Source: an uncultured Holophagaceae bacterium (lineage in GTDB: Bacteria > Acidobacteriota > Holophagae > Holophagales > Holophagaceae). From it: DNA of 26,990 nt. Within the stretch, counting starts at the first letter, position 1. Every line of letters starts with the position of its first letter. Below the pieces are notes generated by a model. The model was not told the DNA's origin. It worked only from the letters and a program-made list of their open reading frames with translations, and made no database searches. This document shows, one piece after another, positions 1 through 6,501 of the stretch. Both the position numbers and the translations under genes were made by a program. Location of the stretch: assembly GCA_903919165.1 (NCBI GenBank), contig CAIXHJ010000153.1:1-26990 (forward strand), read 5' to 3'.

Positions 1-785
1 CTGTCGAGGCCCGCCTGGCCATCGGCGTACCGGCTCTTCAGCTCGTCCCGCAGGTTCCAATGGGACAGCAACCGCTTCTTCGGTTCGAAGAGCCGCTGGC
101 CCTGGGCGTTCACGAGATGGTGCATCCAGATGTTGTAGGAGGCGATGTAGCGTTCCGCCTGGCCACTGGCCTCTGCATAGGCCTGGTTCACCTCGGCAGG
201 AATGCGCTTGGCGAAGATGTCTACCAAGCGGGCCTCCGCCCACTGGCGTCGGGTCCAGGTATCACCGGCCTTCAGGCGCTCCTCCAGGGTGGACAGCGGG
301 AAATTCAGCAGCACCACGAAGGCCAGCTTGTTGGTGAAGGCGTCATCGATGAAGTGGGCCCCGGCGTCATAGCCCGACAGGATCTCGTCCACGGGCAGCA
401 CGGGTCCCAGATCCAGTTCCGTGTGCCAGCGGAGGTCCCGGCCGACCTCAAGGGCGTGGCCGAAGTAGCTTTCCAGGACGAATTCCATTCGGCGGAAAAG
501 GGCGTCCAGGGCTGTCGGATGGCCGGCGAACTGGGCTCTCACGAAGGTGTCGAAGGCCTTTTCATCGCCGTCTTCGGCCCGCCAGAAGGCACGCACCTGC
601 TTCAGCCCGTGCTGGATGCGGACCCGCTGGTCCTCCCCGTGGCGGGCCACCAGTTCCTGCGCCAGGCGGGCCGAGGCTGAATCGAGTCCGCTCGCCGCGA
701 GGCCTGGCACCGGCGGCGGCTCGGATCCCGGCGAGGGCGCCGCAAGGGAAGCGAGAAGGAGGGCAATGGTCCCGATGGGTTTCAT
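1..785 (-). CDS. Exported protein of unknown function, C-terminus beyond the window edge
   Basis: The reading frame is open from an ATG at 785 to the left edge, giving about 261 residues, so the stop codon lies outside the window. The start is supported by a GAGGAG ribosome site four bases upstream. Residues 1-18 look like a signal peptide (MKPIGTIALLLASLAAP), so the product is probably exported. The mature part is charged and mostly helical in appearance. It contains a conserved-looking aromatic stretch (ASYNIWMHHLVN, around residue 220) and, further on, SHWNLRDELK. That second stretch resembles phrases in zinc metallopeptidase-like proteins, but no HExxH motif is visible in the part seen. 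I do not recognise the family. A TAGACT box at 818-813 on this strand could be its -10 element. The gene diverges from the Trm112/hldE pair. Confidence 0.75.
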   Translation of the reverse strand, partial: MKPIGTIALLLASLAAPSPGSEPPPVPGLAASGLDSASARLAQELVARHGEDQRVRIQHGLKQVRAFWRAEDGDEKAFDTFVRAQFAGHPTALDALFRRMEFVLESYFGHALEVGRDLRWHTELDLGPVLPVDEILSGYDAGAHFIDDAFTNKLAFVVLLNFPLSTLEERLKAGDTWTRRQWAEARLVDIFAKRIPAEVNQAYAEASGQAERYIASYNIWMHHLVNAQGQRLFEPKKRLLSHWNLRDELKSRYADGQAGLD

Positions 786-812
786 GAAGCTCCTCGCAGG
801 GTAGAGGGCTCC

Positions 813-818
813 AGTCTA
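813..818 (-). promoter_or_regulatory. Possible -10 box (TAGACT) for the exported protein
   Basis: TAGACT on the minus strand, preceded by GGGG, lies about 28 bases upstream of the ATG at 785. It is one of several TAGAMT boxes at a similar distance upstream of genes in this window (5711, 23900, 25713). No clear -35 is visible, so this is only a suggestion. Confidence 0.25.
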
Positions 819-881
819 CCCCTTGCGTACGGGCAGCACTTTCGTCGAGCGCCGATGGCCTACAGCTGATAGCTTGTCCCC

Positions 882-1049
882 ATGCCGCTTGATCCACGTC
901 TCCTCGAGATCCTTTGCTGTCCTGCCTGCCATGGCGACCTTGTGGAGAAGCCATCGGGGCTGCACTGCCAAGGTTGCGGGTTGCTCTATCCCATCGAGGA
1001 TGGCATCCCCGTCATGCTGGTGGATGTGGCGAAGAAGGTAGGACTGTGA
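882..1049 (+). CDS. Trm112/YcaR-like small zinc-ribbon protein
   Basis: A 55-residue protein starting MPLDPRLLEILCCPACHGDL and ending DGIPVMLVDVAKKVGL. This is the full length and layout of the bacterial Trm112 (YcaR, UPF0434) family: a CPxCxG knuckle, a second CxxC pair (HCQGCG), then the YPIxDGIPxML signature. In eukaryotes and archaea Trm112 activates methyltransferases; the role of the short bacterial form is not settled. Its stop overlaps the GTG start of the heptose kinase (GTGA at 1046-1049), so the two are probably co-translated. In enterobacteria ycaR sits between lpxK and kdsB, so an LPS-related neighbour is in keeping with the family. The gene is below the size that automated ORF callers usually keep. 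Confidence 0.88.
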   Translation: MPLDPRLLEILCCPACHGDLVEKPSGLHCQGCGLLYPIEDGIPVMLVDVAKKVGL

Positions 1050-2050
1050 GGCTCGATCGCGCTCAGGCCGAATCCCTGCTCAGGGGGATGGAAGGCCGCA
1101 AGGTGGCCGTGCTTGGCGACGTGATGCTGGACGAGTACCTCTTCGGCGAAGTGAGTCGAATCTCTCCGGAGGCACCTGTACCGATCGTGAGAGTCACCCG
1201 AGAACGGGCTGTCCTGGGCGGCGCAGCCAACGTGGCGGCCAACCTGAAGGCACTGGGAACAGAGCCGCTGCTCATCGGTCTCCTCCAGAAGGATGCCGCG
1301 GGAGACCGGGTTCTGGGATTGCTTACCGGCCTGGGCGTGTCCATCTCAGGCCTGGTGCTGGACACCTCGCGCCCCACCATCATCAAGACCCGCGTCATCG
1401 GCCAGCAGCAGCAGATGTTGCGTATTGACCGAGAGGAATCGGGCCCACCTGATGCAGCGGTTCTACTGGGATTGAAGGATCGCCTCGAGCGGGCGCTGGG
1501 TTTCGCCTCGGCGCTGATCATTTCCGACTACGCCAAGGGCACGGTCAACGAGCCAGTGATGGATGCAGTTCGCGTCCTCTGTGCGGAGCGGAACCTGCCT
1601 TGGATCGTCGATCCCAAGCCGGCTCACAAGGCCCTGTATCGCGGTGCCACGCTGATGACGCCCAATACCAAGGAGACCTCCGAACTGACCTTGCGTCCCG
1701 CGAAGTCTGATATGGAAGTGACGATCGCAGGCCGGGCCCTCATGGCCGAGGTGGGATTGAAGGGCCTGCTGGTGACGCGCAGCGAGCGGGGGATGGCCCT
1801 CTTCTCGCAGGATGCCGGACATGCGGCTCCCTGGATGATTCCTACCGAGGCTAGGGAGGTCTTCGACGTCAGCGGGGCGGGTGACACCGTCATCGCGGCC
1901 TTCAGCGCCGCCATCGCGGCAGGCGCCGATTGGCGCGAGGCCGCCATGCTTGCCAACGCCGCGGCTGGTGTGGTGGTGGCCAAGGTTGGCACCGCGACGG
2001 TCACGCCGGCGGAAATTCTGGCCCACTATCACGAGCAGGAGGCGACTTAG
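1046..2050 (+). CDS. hldE1 (rfaE1): D-glycero-beta-D-manno-heptose-7-phosphate kinase
   Basis: A 334-residue PfkB-family sugar kinase matching domain I of RfaE/HldE. It phosphorylates D,D-heptose-7-phosphate at C1 in ADP-heptose synthesis for the LPS inner core, in the cytoplasm. Visible marks are the N-terminal VLGDVMLDEYLFG, the heptose-kinase phrase ISPEAPVPIV, the GGAANVAANLKALG sugar-binding loop, VDPKP in the middle, and the C-terminal PfkB signature DVSGAGDTVIAA with the catalytic Asp. No nucleotidyltransferase domain II follows, so this is the split (HldA-like) form and an HldC-like partner should be encoded elsewhere. An in-frame start exists at 914 but would run through the Trm112 gene; GTG at 1046, overlapping the Trm112 stop, fits the kinase N-terminus. 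The stop overlaps the convergent gene by four bases. Confidence 0.93.
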   Translation: MRLDRAQAESLLRGMEGRKVAVLGDVMLDEYLFGEVSRISPEAPVPIVRVTRERAVLGGAANVAANLKALGTEPLLIGLLQKDAAGDRVLGLLTGLGVSISGLVLDTSRPTIIKTRVIGQQQQMLRIDREESGPPDAAVLLGLKDRLERALGFASALIISDYAKGTVNEPVMDAVRVLCAERNLPWIVDPKPAHKALYRGATLMTPNTKETSELTLRPAKSDMEVTIAGRALMAEVGLKGLLVTRSERGMALFSQDAGHAAPWMIPTEAREVFDVSGAGDTVIAAFSAAIAAGADWREAAMLANAAAGVVVAKVGTATVTPAEILAHYHEQEAT

Positions 2051-2643
2051 TCTCGAAGCTCGATGGCCAGCAGGAACTTGTCACCCGATGCAAGGCGCTC
2101 CTTCACCTGAGAGAAGTTCAGGTCGAAGGTTTCTGTCTCCCCGGGCTTGACAGTGCCCAGTTTGGTGCCACCGGAGGCCACGCCAAGGAGGCGCCCATCC
2201 TTGTCGATGACGGCCACGGCAAAGCCCGGCACCTTGGGGTGCTGGCCCGTGTTGGTGACCTCGACCTGGGCCCTGGTGCCGAATTCGGCGCCCTTGAAGA
2301 TGTTGAAGACGCCAGGCTGGATCATCCGCTTGTTGAAGAAGATGCTGCCCACCTTCAGACCGTCCAGATTGATGGACAGAGGGATGGTGCGATCCCAGGT
2401 GAAGGCGAAACTCTCTGAATAGTAGGAGAGTGGGGCAGCGGATGGCGTGGGCGCGGTGGCAGCCACAGGGACTGGGGCCGGGGCTGTTGGAGCCACGGCA
2501 GGAGCCTGGGCCGGGGCCTGGGCAGGGGCCTGGGCAGGGGTTTGGGCCGGGGCCTGGAGGGGAGCTTCCGCAGGGGGGGGCGGGATCTGGAGGGGTGGCT
2601 CCTGGGCCAGGCCCAGGGCGGCGATGAAAAGGAGGATCTGCAT
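2047..2643 (-). CDS. Secreted Pro/Ala-rich protein with a C-terminal beta domain (FxLYD-like)
   Basis: A 198-residue product. Residues 1-14 form a short signal peptide (MQILLFIAALGLAQ) with no lipobox. Residues about 15-75 are a low-complexity Pro/Ala linker with repeated PAQA units. The remaining 115 residues look like a beta sandwich, with VEVTNTG, PGFAVAVIDKDGRLLG and GTVKPGETETFDL, the pattern of FxLYD-type domains often found in periplasmic or surface proteins. The function is unknown. The ATG at 2643 was chosen because it begins the signal peptide and lies one base after the stop of the upstream zinc-ribbon gene. A longer in-frame start at 2697 would hide the signal peptide and overlap that gene. 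The two genes are almost certainly one transcriptional unit. Confidence 0.8.
   Translation of the reverse strand: MQILLFIAALGLAQEPPLQIPPPPAEAPLQAPAQTPAQAPAQAPAQAPAVAPTAPAPVPVAATAPTPSAAPLSYYSESFAFTWDRTIPLSINLDGLKVGSIFFNKRMIQPGVFNIFKGAEFGTRAQVEVTNTGQHPKVPGFAVAVIDKDGRLLGVASGGTKLGTVKPGETETFDLNFSQVKERLASGDKFLLAIELRD
2504..2557. repeat. 12-bp tandem repeat encoding the PAQA linker
   Basis: Four consecutive 12-base units (GCCTGGGCMGGG, the fourth starting GTTT) plus a partial fifth encode the APAQ repeats of the secreted protein. A multiple of three keeps the frame when the copy number changes, so the linker length could vary between strains. Confidence 0.7.
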
Positions 2644-2644
2644 G

Positions 2645-3727
2645 TCAGTTCTTTCGGAAGAGTCCGCTAAAGAGGCTCTTCTTGGAGGCAGGTTCACTGA
2701 TGCCGGACTCCGGACCGGGCGCAGCGCTGCCCCGCTCTCGACGGAGGCGCTCGAAGACCGGGCGCAGCCCGGGCACCTTGTGGGCCTCCAGCCAGTTCTC
2801 GCTGTGCTGCCGAGCTACGAGGTGGTTCTCGAGGATGCGTCCCTCTTCCACCCAGGAGATCAACTGGGGCATGGAGAGACCGCCGTATATCTCTTCGCCG
2901 GTGTTCAAACGCAGCATCTCCGCGCCGGTATCTGGGGACTCAGGAAACGGAGTGAAGGAACGGGGGGCCGTGGGCCGGGTGGCCAACAGGTCGGAGGCCC
3001 GAAGCGGCACGGTGGGTTCTGCCGGGGCGGACGTTGGTGCGGGAACTGGCTCAGGGGCGGGGCGGGGCGCGATGGCGGCCAGGAGGTCCTCGCGAGATAG
3101 ATGCACGGTGGAGCTGGACGGTCCGGCCAGATCACCCCCACTCGACTTCGGGGGCATCGGAATGCCGCCCAGAGTTTTCTCGCTCCCGGTGGCAAACGCG
3201 GTGGGTGAAGCTCCGAGAGTATTTTCAAGGGCGGACAGGGTGGCTTCCATGTCCATGGAGGTTGGTTCGGGGTTGGCCTTCTGGACCGAACCCGCCGGAG
3301 GAGTGCCGCCGAAGAGCTTCTCGATGGCATCCCTGGCTGAGGAGTAGCCTGACAAGGTGGTTTCAGTGATCTCAGGGGGATACGGACTGGCCACATCAAG
3401 TTTGGCCTCAGGCAGAGAGTCTGCAGCCGCCACGAGGGTTTCTTCCTGGATTTCAGAGTCTGTTTTGCCCAGAGCGTTAAGAGTGGGGGAGGGCGCGGGC
3501 TCGACCGCATGTTCCACGGGTTCGTGCTGCACCAGATCCACGAGATCAAGCATGAATCTGGCGGTTGTGGCTGGAGACGGCGGAGTGAGTAGCCGCTGCA
3601 CGACGTCGCCTACGGGGAAGACGTTGCCACAGGTGAAACATCTTGCTCGGCGGAAGGCCGGCTTCAGCCGCTCGGGACGAAGGCGGTAGCGGGTGGTGCA
3701 GCTCGGGCAATGGATCGCTTCGGCCAC
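2645..3727 (-). CDS. Zinc-ribbon (MJ0042-type) protein with C-terminal GYF-like domain
   Basis: A 360-residue protein. The first 40 residues are a zinc ribbon (CPSCTTRYRL then CFTCGNVF) of the MJ0042/zinc_ribbon_5 type that begins many delta-proteobacterial and acidobacterial regulatory or motility proteins. A long low-complexity Pro/Ser/Ala region follows. Near residues 270-330 the sequence (GEEIYGGLSMPQLISWVEEGRI, then HSENWLEAHKVPGLRPVFE) resembles GYF_2/DUF4339 domains. No membrane segment is visible. The start is GTG at 3727, preceded by AGGAG at six bases. It is followed after one base by the secreted Pro/Ala-rich protein, so the two are translationally linked. A scaffold or regulatory role is likely, but no specific function can be read from the sequence. 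Confidence 0.8.
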   Translation of the reverse strand: MAEAIHCPSCTTRYRLRPERLKPAFRRARCFTCGNVFPVGDVVQRLLTPPSPATTARFMLDLVDLVQHEPVEHAVEPAPSPTLNALGKTDSEIQEETLVAAADSLPEAKLDVASPYPPEITETTLSGYSSARDAIEKLFGGTPPAGSVQKANPEPTSMDMEATLSALENTLGASPTAFATGSEKTLGGIPMPPKSSGGDLAGPSSSTVHLSREDLLAAIAPRPAPEPVPAPTSAPAEPTVPLRASDLLATRPTAPRSFTPFPESPDTGAEMLRLNTGEEIYGGLSMPQLISWVEEGRILENHLVARQHSENWLEAHKVPGLRPVFERLRRERGSAAPGPESGISEPASKKSLFSGLFRKN

Positions 3728-3840
3728 CGGTCACTCCTGGCGTTTCGAGCAGGATAGCACTGTGCCCAGTACCTGTCGCCCGGCCTCTGCGTCCCAATGC
3801 ACTACGGCCGGGCCGGGTATCCTCATACCACGGAGGTTCC

Positions 3841-4506
3841 GTGCAGGGCGTGTTCATCACCATCGAAGGCGTGGAGGGTTCTGGAAAGTCCACCCAGCTG
3901 TTGCGCCTGTCCGAGCGCCTGCGGCGCCTTGGCCTGCCCGTGGTGGTGTCGAAGGAACCCGGGGGTACTGCCCTGGGCCGCGAACTGCGTCGCCTGCTGC
4001 TGGAAAGGCACGTCAGCGGCGAGACTTGGTGTCCGGAAGCCGAGTTGCTGTTGTTCTACGCCGATCGGGCCCAGCACCTCGAAACCGTGATCCGTCCAGC
4101 CCTGGCGGAGGCAAAGATCGTCCTGGTGGACCGCTTCGAGGATTCCACCCGCGCCTACCAGGGTGCCAGTGGTGTGCCCGAGTCTTCGCTTGACCGCCTC
4201 AATGACGTGGTGCTCCGGGGCCTCAAGCCCCACCTGACCGTGATGTTGGACATGGATCCCGAAGGTTCACTCCAGCGGGTCGAGGTGCGCAATTTGGCCT
4301 TGGGCAGCGAGTATGCGGAGACCCGGTTTGACGAAGCCACGCTGGATTTCCACCGGCGCGTGCGAAACCGCTTCCTCATCATCGCCCAGAAGCATCCCAA
4401 TCGGGTGGCGTTGATCCCGGCCCGCAATCCGGTGGACCAGGTGGAGGCCTCCATCTGGGTCCGGGTGGCGCCCCTGCTGCGCAGCGCCGGGTTCGGGGTC
4501 GACTGA
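3841..4506 (+). CDS. tmk: Thymidylate kinase
   Basis: A 221-residue dTMP kinase, which makes dTDP for DNA synthesis in the cytoplasm. Visible are the P-loop (EGVEGSGKST, residues about 8-17), the KEPGGTxLG loop, the DR-type motif VDRFEDSTRAYQG with the family's SxxAYQG, the LDMDPE strand and the C-terminal lid region. The length is normal (205-225). The start is GTG at 3841 with GGAGG about five bases upstream; GTG at 3850 is an alternative. Its stop overlaps the ATG of holB by one base (TGATG), so the two are co-translated. The pairing of tmk and holB is a common bacterial arrangement. The gene diverges from the zinc-ribbon gene across a 113-bp spacer. Confidence 0.95.
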   Translation: MQGVFITIEGVEGSGKSTQLLRLSERLRRLGLPVVVSKEPGGTALGRELRRLLLERHVSGETWCPEAELLLFYADRAQHLETVIRPALAEAKIVLVDRFEDSTRAYQGASGVPESSLDRLNDVVLRGLKPHLTVMLDMDPEGSLQRVEVRNLALGSEYAETRFDEATLDFHRRVRNRFLIIAQKHPNRVALIPARNPVDQVEASIWVRVAPLLRSAGFGVD

Positions 4507-5513
4507 TGTTCAGCGCGGACATCGTCGGCCATCAGGCCATCCGCAACCGCCTCCTGGAGCGGCTTCAGGGGGGTCGCATCCGGGGGTCGTTGCTGTTCAC
4601 TGGACCCGAGGGCATCGGCAAGCGCCGGGTGGCCCTGGAGATGGCCCAGCGCGAAATCTGTTTCCGGAGGACGGCTTGCGGTCAGTGCGAAAGCTGCCGC
4701 ATCTTCGGCGGAGAGGACCTGCCCTTCGAACTGCCGAACCTGCTGCGCATCACGCCCGAGGGCAAGGCCGGCGTCATCCGCATCGATCAGATCCGCGAAG
4801 GCCTGGACTCCAACAATCAGCCGCGCTTCAGCCGGGGCGTCATCGAGTGGGCCGCCCTGGCGCCGGCCCTGGGCTGCCACCGCTGGATCCTGGTGGAGGA
4901 GGCGCACCGCCTCAACCAATCCAGCGGCAACATCCTGCTCAAGACCCTCGAAGAGCCACCGCCCGACACCCACTTCATCCTGGTCACCCATCGCCCCGAA
5001 GCCCTGCTGCAGACCATCCGCAGCCGCTGCGAGCGCATTCCCTTCGCACCCCTGGCCCCCCGGGAGGCCTGGGCCGTGGCTCAGCGAAAAGGGTGGAGGG
5101 ACCTGGACCACGACCGCTGGACCGCCCTGGGGGAAGGCAGTTTGCGATTCCTGGACGAGGTCGCCTTCCACCGGGCTGGAGCCCAGGTGGAGTCCTGGAT
5201 CGCCCTGATGGCAGGCCGCTCTTTCAGCGAGTCGGCGGCCCCGTTGCTGCCCGAGAAGGAATCCGCCCTGGCCCAGGGGGAACAACTGCGGCAGCCCCTG
5301 GAACTGTTGCTGCGGCTGCTGGCGGACTTGGCCCGCATGCGCATCGGGGAGACCCCGGCCCTGGTACCCTGGCGGGATAAACTGGAGGCCCTGGCCACCC
5401 CGTACCGGGATCTGAAGGCCCCCCAGGAAGCGGCCCTCCAGGCCCTTCGGCACCTGCCGCGAAACCTCAGTCCCGAGCCCCTGCTCCGGGAGGTGGCGCT
5501 CTCGCTGGTGTAG
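4506..5513 (+). CDS. holB: DNA polymerase III delta' subunit
   Basis: A 335-residue clamp-loader subunit of the AAA+ family. It has an N-terminal VGHQAIRNRL box, a P-loop-like GPEGIGKRR, a four-cysteine zinc module (EICFRRTACGQCESC), LVEEAHRLNQSSGNILLKTLEEPP (Walker B-like, with the sensor region), and the SRC motif (RSRCERI) used as an arginine finger in the clamp loader. The C-terminal part is less conserved, as usual. The start is fixed by the one-base overlap with tmk. It works in the cytoplasm loading the beta clamp for the DnaE polymerase also encoded in this window. DnaX/tau is the nearest alternative, but the short length and the tmk neighbour favour delta'. Confidence 0.93.
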   Translation: MFSADIVGHQAIRNRLLERLQGGRIRGSLLFTGPEGIGKRRVALEMAQREICFRRTACGQCESCRIFGGEDLPFELPNLLRITPEGKAGVIRIDQIREGLDSNNQPRFSRGVIEWAALAPALGCHRWILVEEAHRLNQSSGNILLKTLEEPPPDTHFILVTHRPEALLQTIRSRCERIPFAPLAPREAWAVAQRKGWRDLDHDRWTALGEGSLRFLDEVAFHRAGAQVESWIALMAGRSFSESAAPLLPEKESALAQGEQLRQPLELLLRLLADLARMRIGETPALVPWRDKLEALATPYRDLKAPQEAALQALRHLPRNLSPEPLLREVALSLV

Positions 5514-5516
5514 GCC

Positions 5517-5671
5517 GTGGGCGGTAGGCGGTGGGAATGACTTCCTGGGCGGCCCTGCGGGCCGCGCCGGTGTTTGAGCCGGGGCCGTTCCCATGGGTCG
5601 GCGCCGAACTGGAATCAAGATCGCGCCGCTCACGGCGCATCAGGTGTTCTTTCCCACAGCCCACAGCCCAC
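5517..5671. repeat. Imperfect 21-bp inverted repeats bounding a hairpin-rich spacer
   Basis: The 240-bp gap after holB holds no gene. Bases 5517-5537 and the reverse complement of 5651-5671 agree at 18 of 21 positions (core GTGGGCNGTRGGC, ending in GTGGGAA). The enclosed sequence contains two shorter perfect hairpins: GCGGCCC-TGC-GGGCCGC at 5549-5565 and GCGCCG-CTCA-CGGCGC near 5626-5641. The right arm is a run of CCCACAG units. The arrangement looks like a small non-coding inverted-repeat element. No T-run follows the hairpins, so a simple terminator is unlikely. Confidence 0.55.
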
Positions 5672-5710
5672 AACCCACAAGACTCTCCTTCCTTCCACCT
5701 TTCTTCCGGG

Positions 5711-5716
5711 TAGAAT
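5711..5716 (+). promoter_or_regulatory. Possible -10 box (TAGAAT) for the yecH-like gene
   Basis: TAGAAT preceded by CCGGG lies 37 bases before the ATG at 5754. The same GGTAGAATGAA context occurs upstream of rlmN at 23898-23908. No convincing -35 is visible 16-18 bases upstream. Confidence 0.4.
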
Positions 5717-5722
5717 GAATTC

Positions 5723-5738
5723 AGGAGTCCTGACTCCT
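5723..5738. promoter_or_regulatory. Operator-like palindrome between promoter and start of the yecH-like gene
   Basis: AGGAGTC-CT-GACTCCT is a perfect 7-bp inverted repeat with a two-base centre. It begins about seven bases after the TAGAAT box, over the expected transcription start and before the AGGAG ribosome site at 5743. The position suits a repressor site or a small leader hairpin. Its left arm also contains an AGGAG that could compete as a ribosome site. Confidence 0.4.
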
Positions 5739-5753
5739 AAACAGGAGATCGCC

Positions 5754-5996
5754 ATGTCCGAACCCCTCTACGGCCACGACCTGCTGAGCCTGCTGATGGA
5801 GAAGGGTGGCGCCTGTCGTCTGGAGGATCTGCGCGTCGCGTCCATCGCCGCCCACGGGGCCGAGGCGGTCTACTGCAACTGCGGTGGAGATAGTTTCGAC
5901 TTCGATGGCGTCATCGCGTTCCTGGGCAGCAAGGGCAAGATCCGCCTGGCCGATGGCACGGTGAGCATGGGGATGGCGCCGGCCTGCCAGCACTGA
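5754..5996 (+). CDS. YecH-like probable metal-binding protein (DUF2492/TIGR03853)
   Basis: An 80-residue protein, MSEPLYGHDLLSLL onward, matching the YecH/DUF2492 family in length and layout. The N-terminus carries the HDLL and ACRLEDLR-type helix typical of the family. The middle has a Cys-rich YCNCGGDSFDFDG stretch, and the C-terminus ends in CQH. The family is predicted to bind a metal through these Cys and His residues; its physiological role is not established. The ATG at 5754 has AGGAG at eight bases. The gene stands alone, with its own likely promoter and a palindromic site just upstream, which suggests individual regulation, perhaps by metal availability (inference). Confidence 0.82.
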   Translation: MSEPLYGHDLLSLLMEKGGACRLEDLRVASIAAHGAEAVYCNCGGDSFDFDGVIAFLGSKGKIRLADGTVSMGMAPACQH

Positions 5997-6081
5997 ACTC
6001 AGTCTTCAGTCTTTAGGCCTCAGTCTTCAGGCAGTTCCACGCTGACCCGGATTGCTGGACAATGGCCTCTCTGGAGGCGCT

Positions 6082-6486
6082 GTGCAACTGCTCCGCATCA
6101 ACCACTTGGGCATCGCCGCCAACGGCCTGGACGAAGCCATGGCGCGCATGGCGCGACTCTTCGACATGGCCGCCGACCATACGGAGGAGGTGGCCGAGCA
6201 GAAAGTGAAGACGGCTTTTTTCCCCGTAGGCCAGAGCACCCTGGAGTATCTGGAGAGTACGGACCCCGAAGGTCCCATCGGCAAGTTCCTGGCGAAACGG
6301 GGGCCCGGCATCCACCACGTCTGCTTCGAGGTGGACGACATCGATGCCGCCGTGGCCCAACTCCTTGCCAAGGGCGTGCGTATGATCGACCAGGCCCCGC
6401 GCAATGGCGCCCACGGCTGTCGCGTGGCCTTCATCCATCCAGCTGAGACGGGTGGTGTGCTGATGGAACTCAGTCAGGGGAACTGA
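6082..6486 (+). CDS. mce: Methylmalonyl-CoA epimerase
   Basis: A 134-residue VOC-fold enzyme that interconverts (R)- and (S)-methylmalonyl-CoA in propionyl-CoA and succinyl-CoA interconversion. The metal ligand and catalytic phrases are visible: RINHLGIAANGLDEA at the N-terminus, STLEYLEST in the middle, GPGIHHVCFEVDDIDAAV, and the final MELSQ containing the second Glu. The length equals the family norm. The start is GTG at 6082 with GGAGG four bases before; an in-frame start at 6052 lacks a ribosome site. A GACAAT box at 6058-6063 may be its -10. A broken second copy of its 3' half lies at 7386-7632, beyond an oppositely oriented racemase-like gene. Confidence 0.93.
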   Translation: MQLLRINHLGIAANGLDEAMARMARLFDMAADHTEEVAEQKVKTAFFPVGQSTLEYLESTDPEGPIGKFLAKRGPGIHHVCFEVDDIDAAVAQLLAKGVRMIDQAPRNGAHGCRVAFIHPAETGGVLMELSQGN

Positions 6487-6501
6487 CGGGCCCGCTCAGT
6501 T

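Noticed and set aside
914..1045. Upstream start for the heptose kinase
   Set aside because: It would run across the Trm112 gene in another frame, and its added residues do not match any kinase N-terminus.
5549..5565. Perfect 7-bp hairpin as a holB terminator
   Set aside because: No T-run follows, and it is embedded in a larger inverted-repeat element, so a terminator call is not supported.
4155..5633. A 492-residue open frame on the minus strand
   Set aside because: It is the mirror of tmk and holB, both clearly recognised, and its composition is that of a reverse-frame artefact.
6000..6030. Direct repeats of CAGTCTTCAG after the yecH-like gene
   Set aside because: Two short copies only, with no further structure I can defend; likely low-complexity intergenic sequence.
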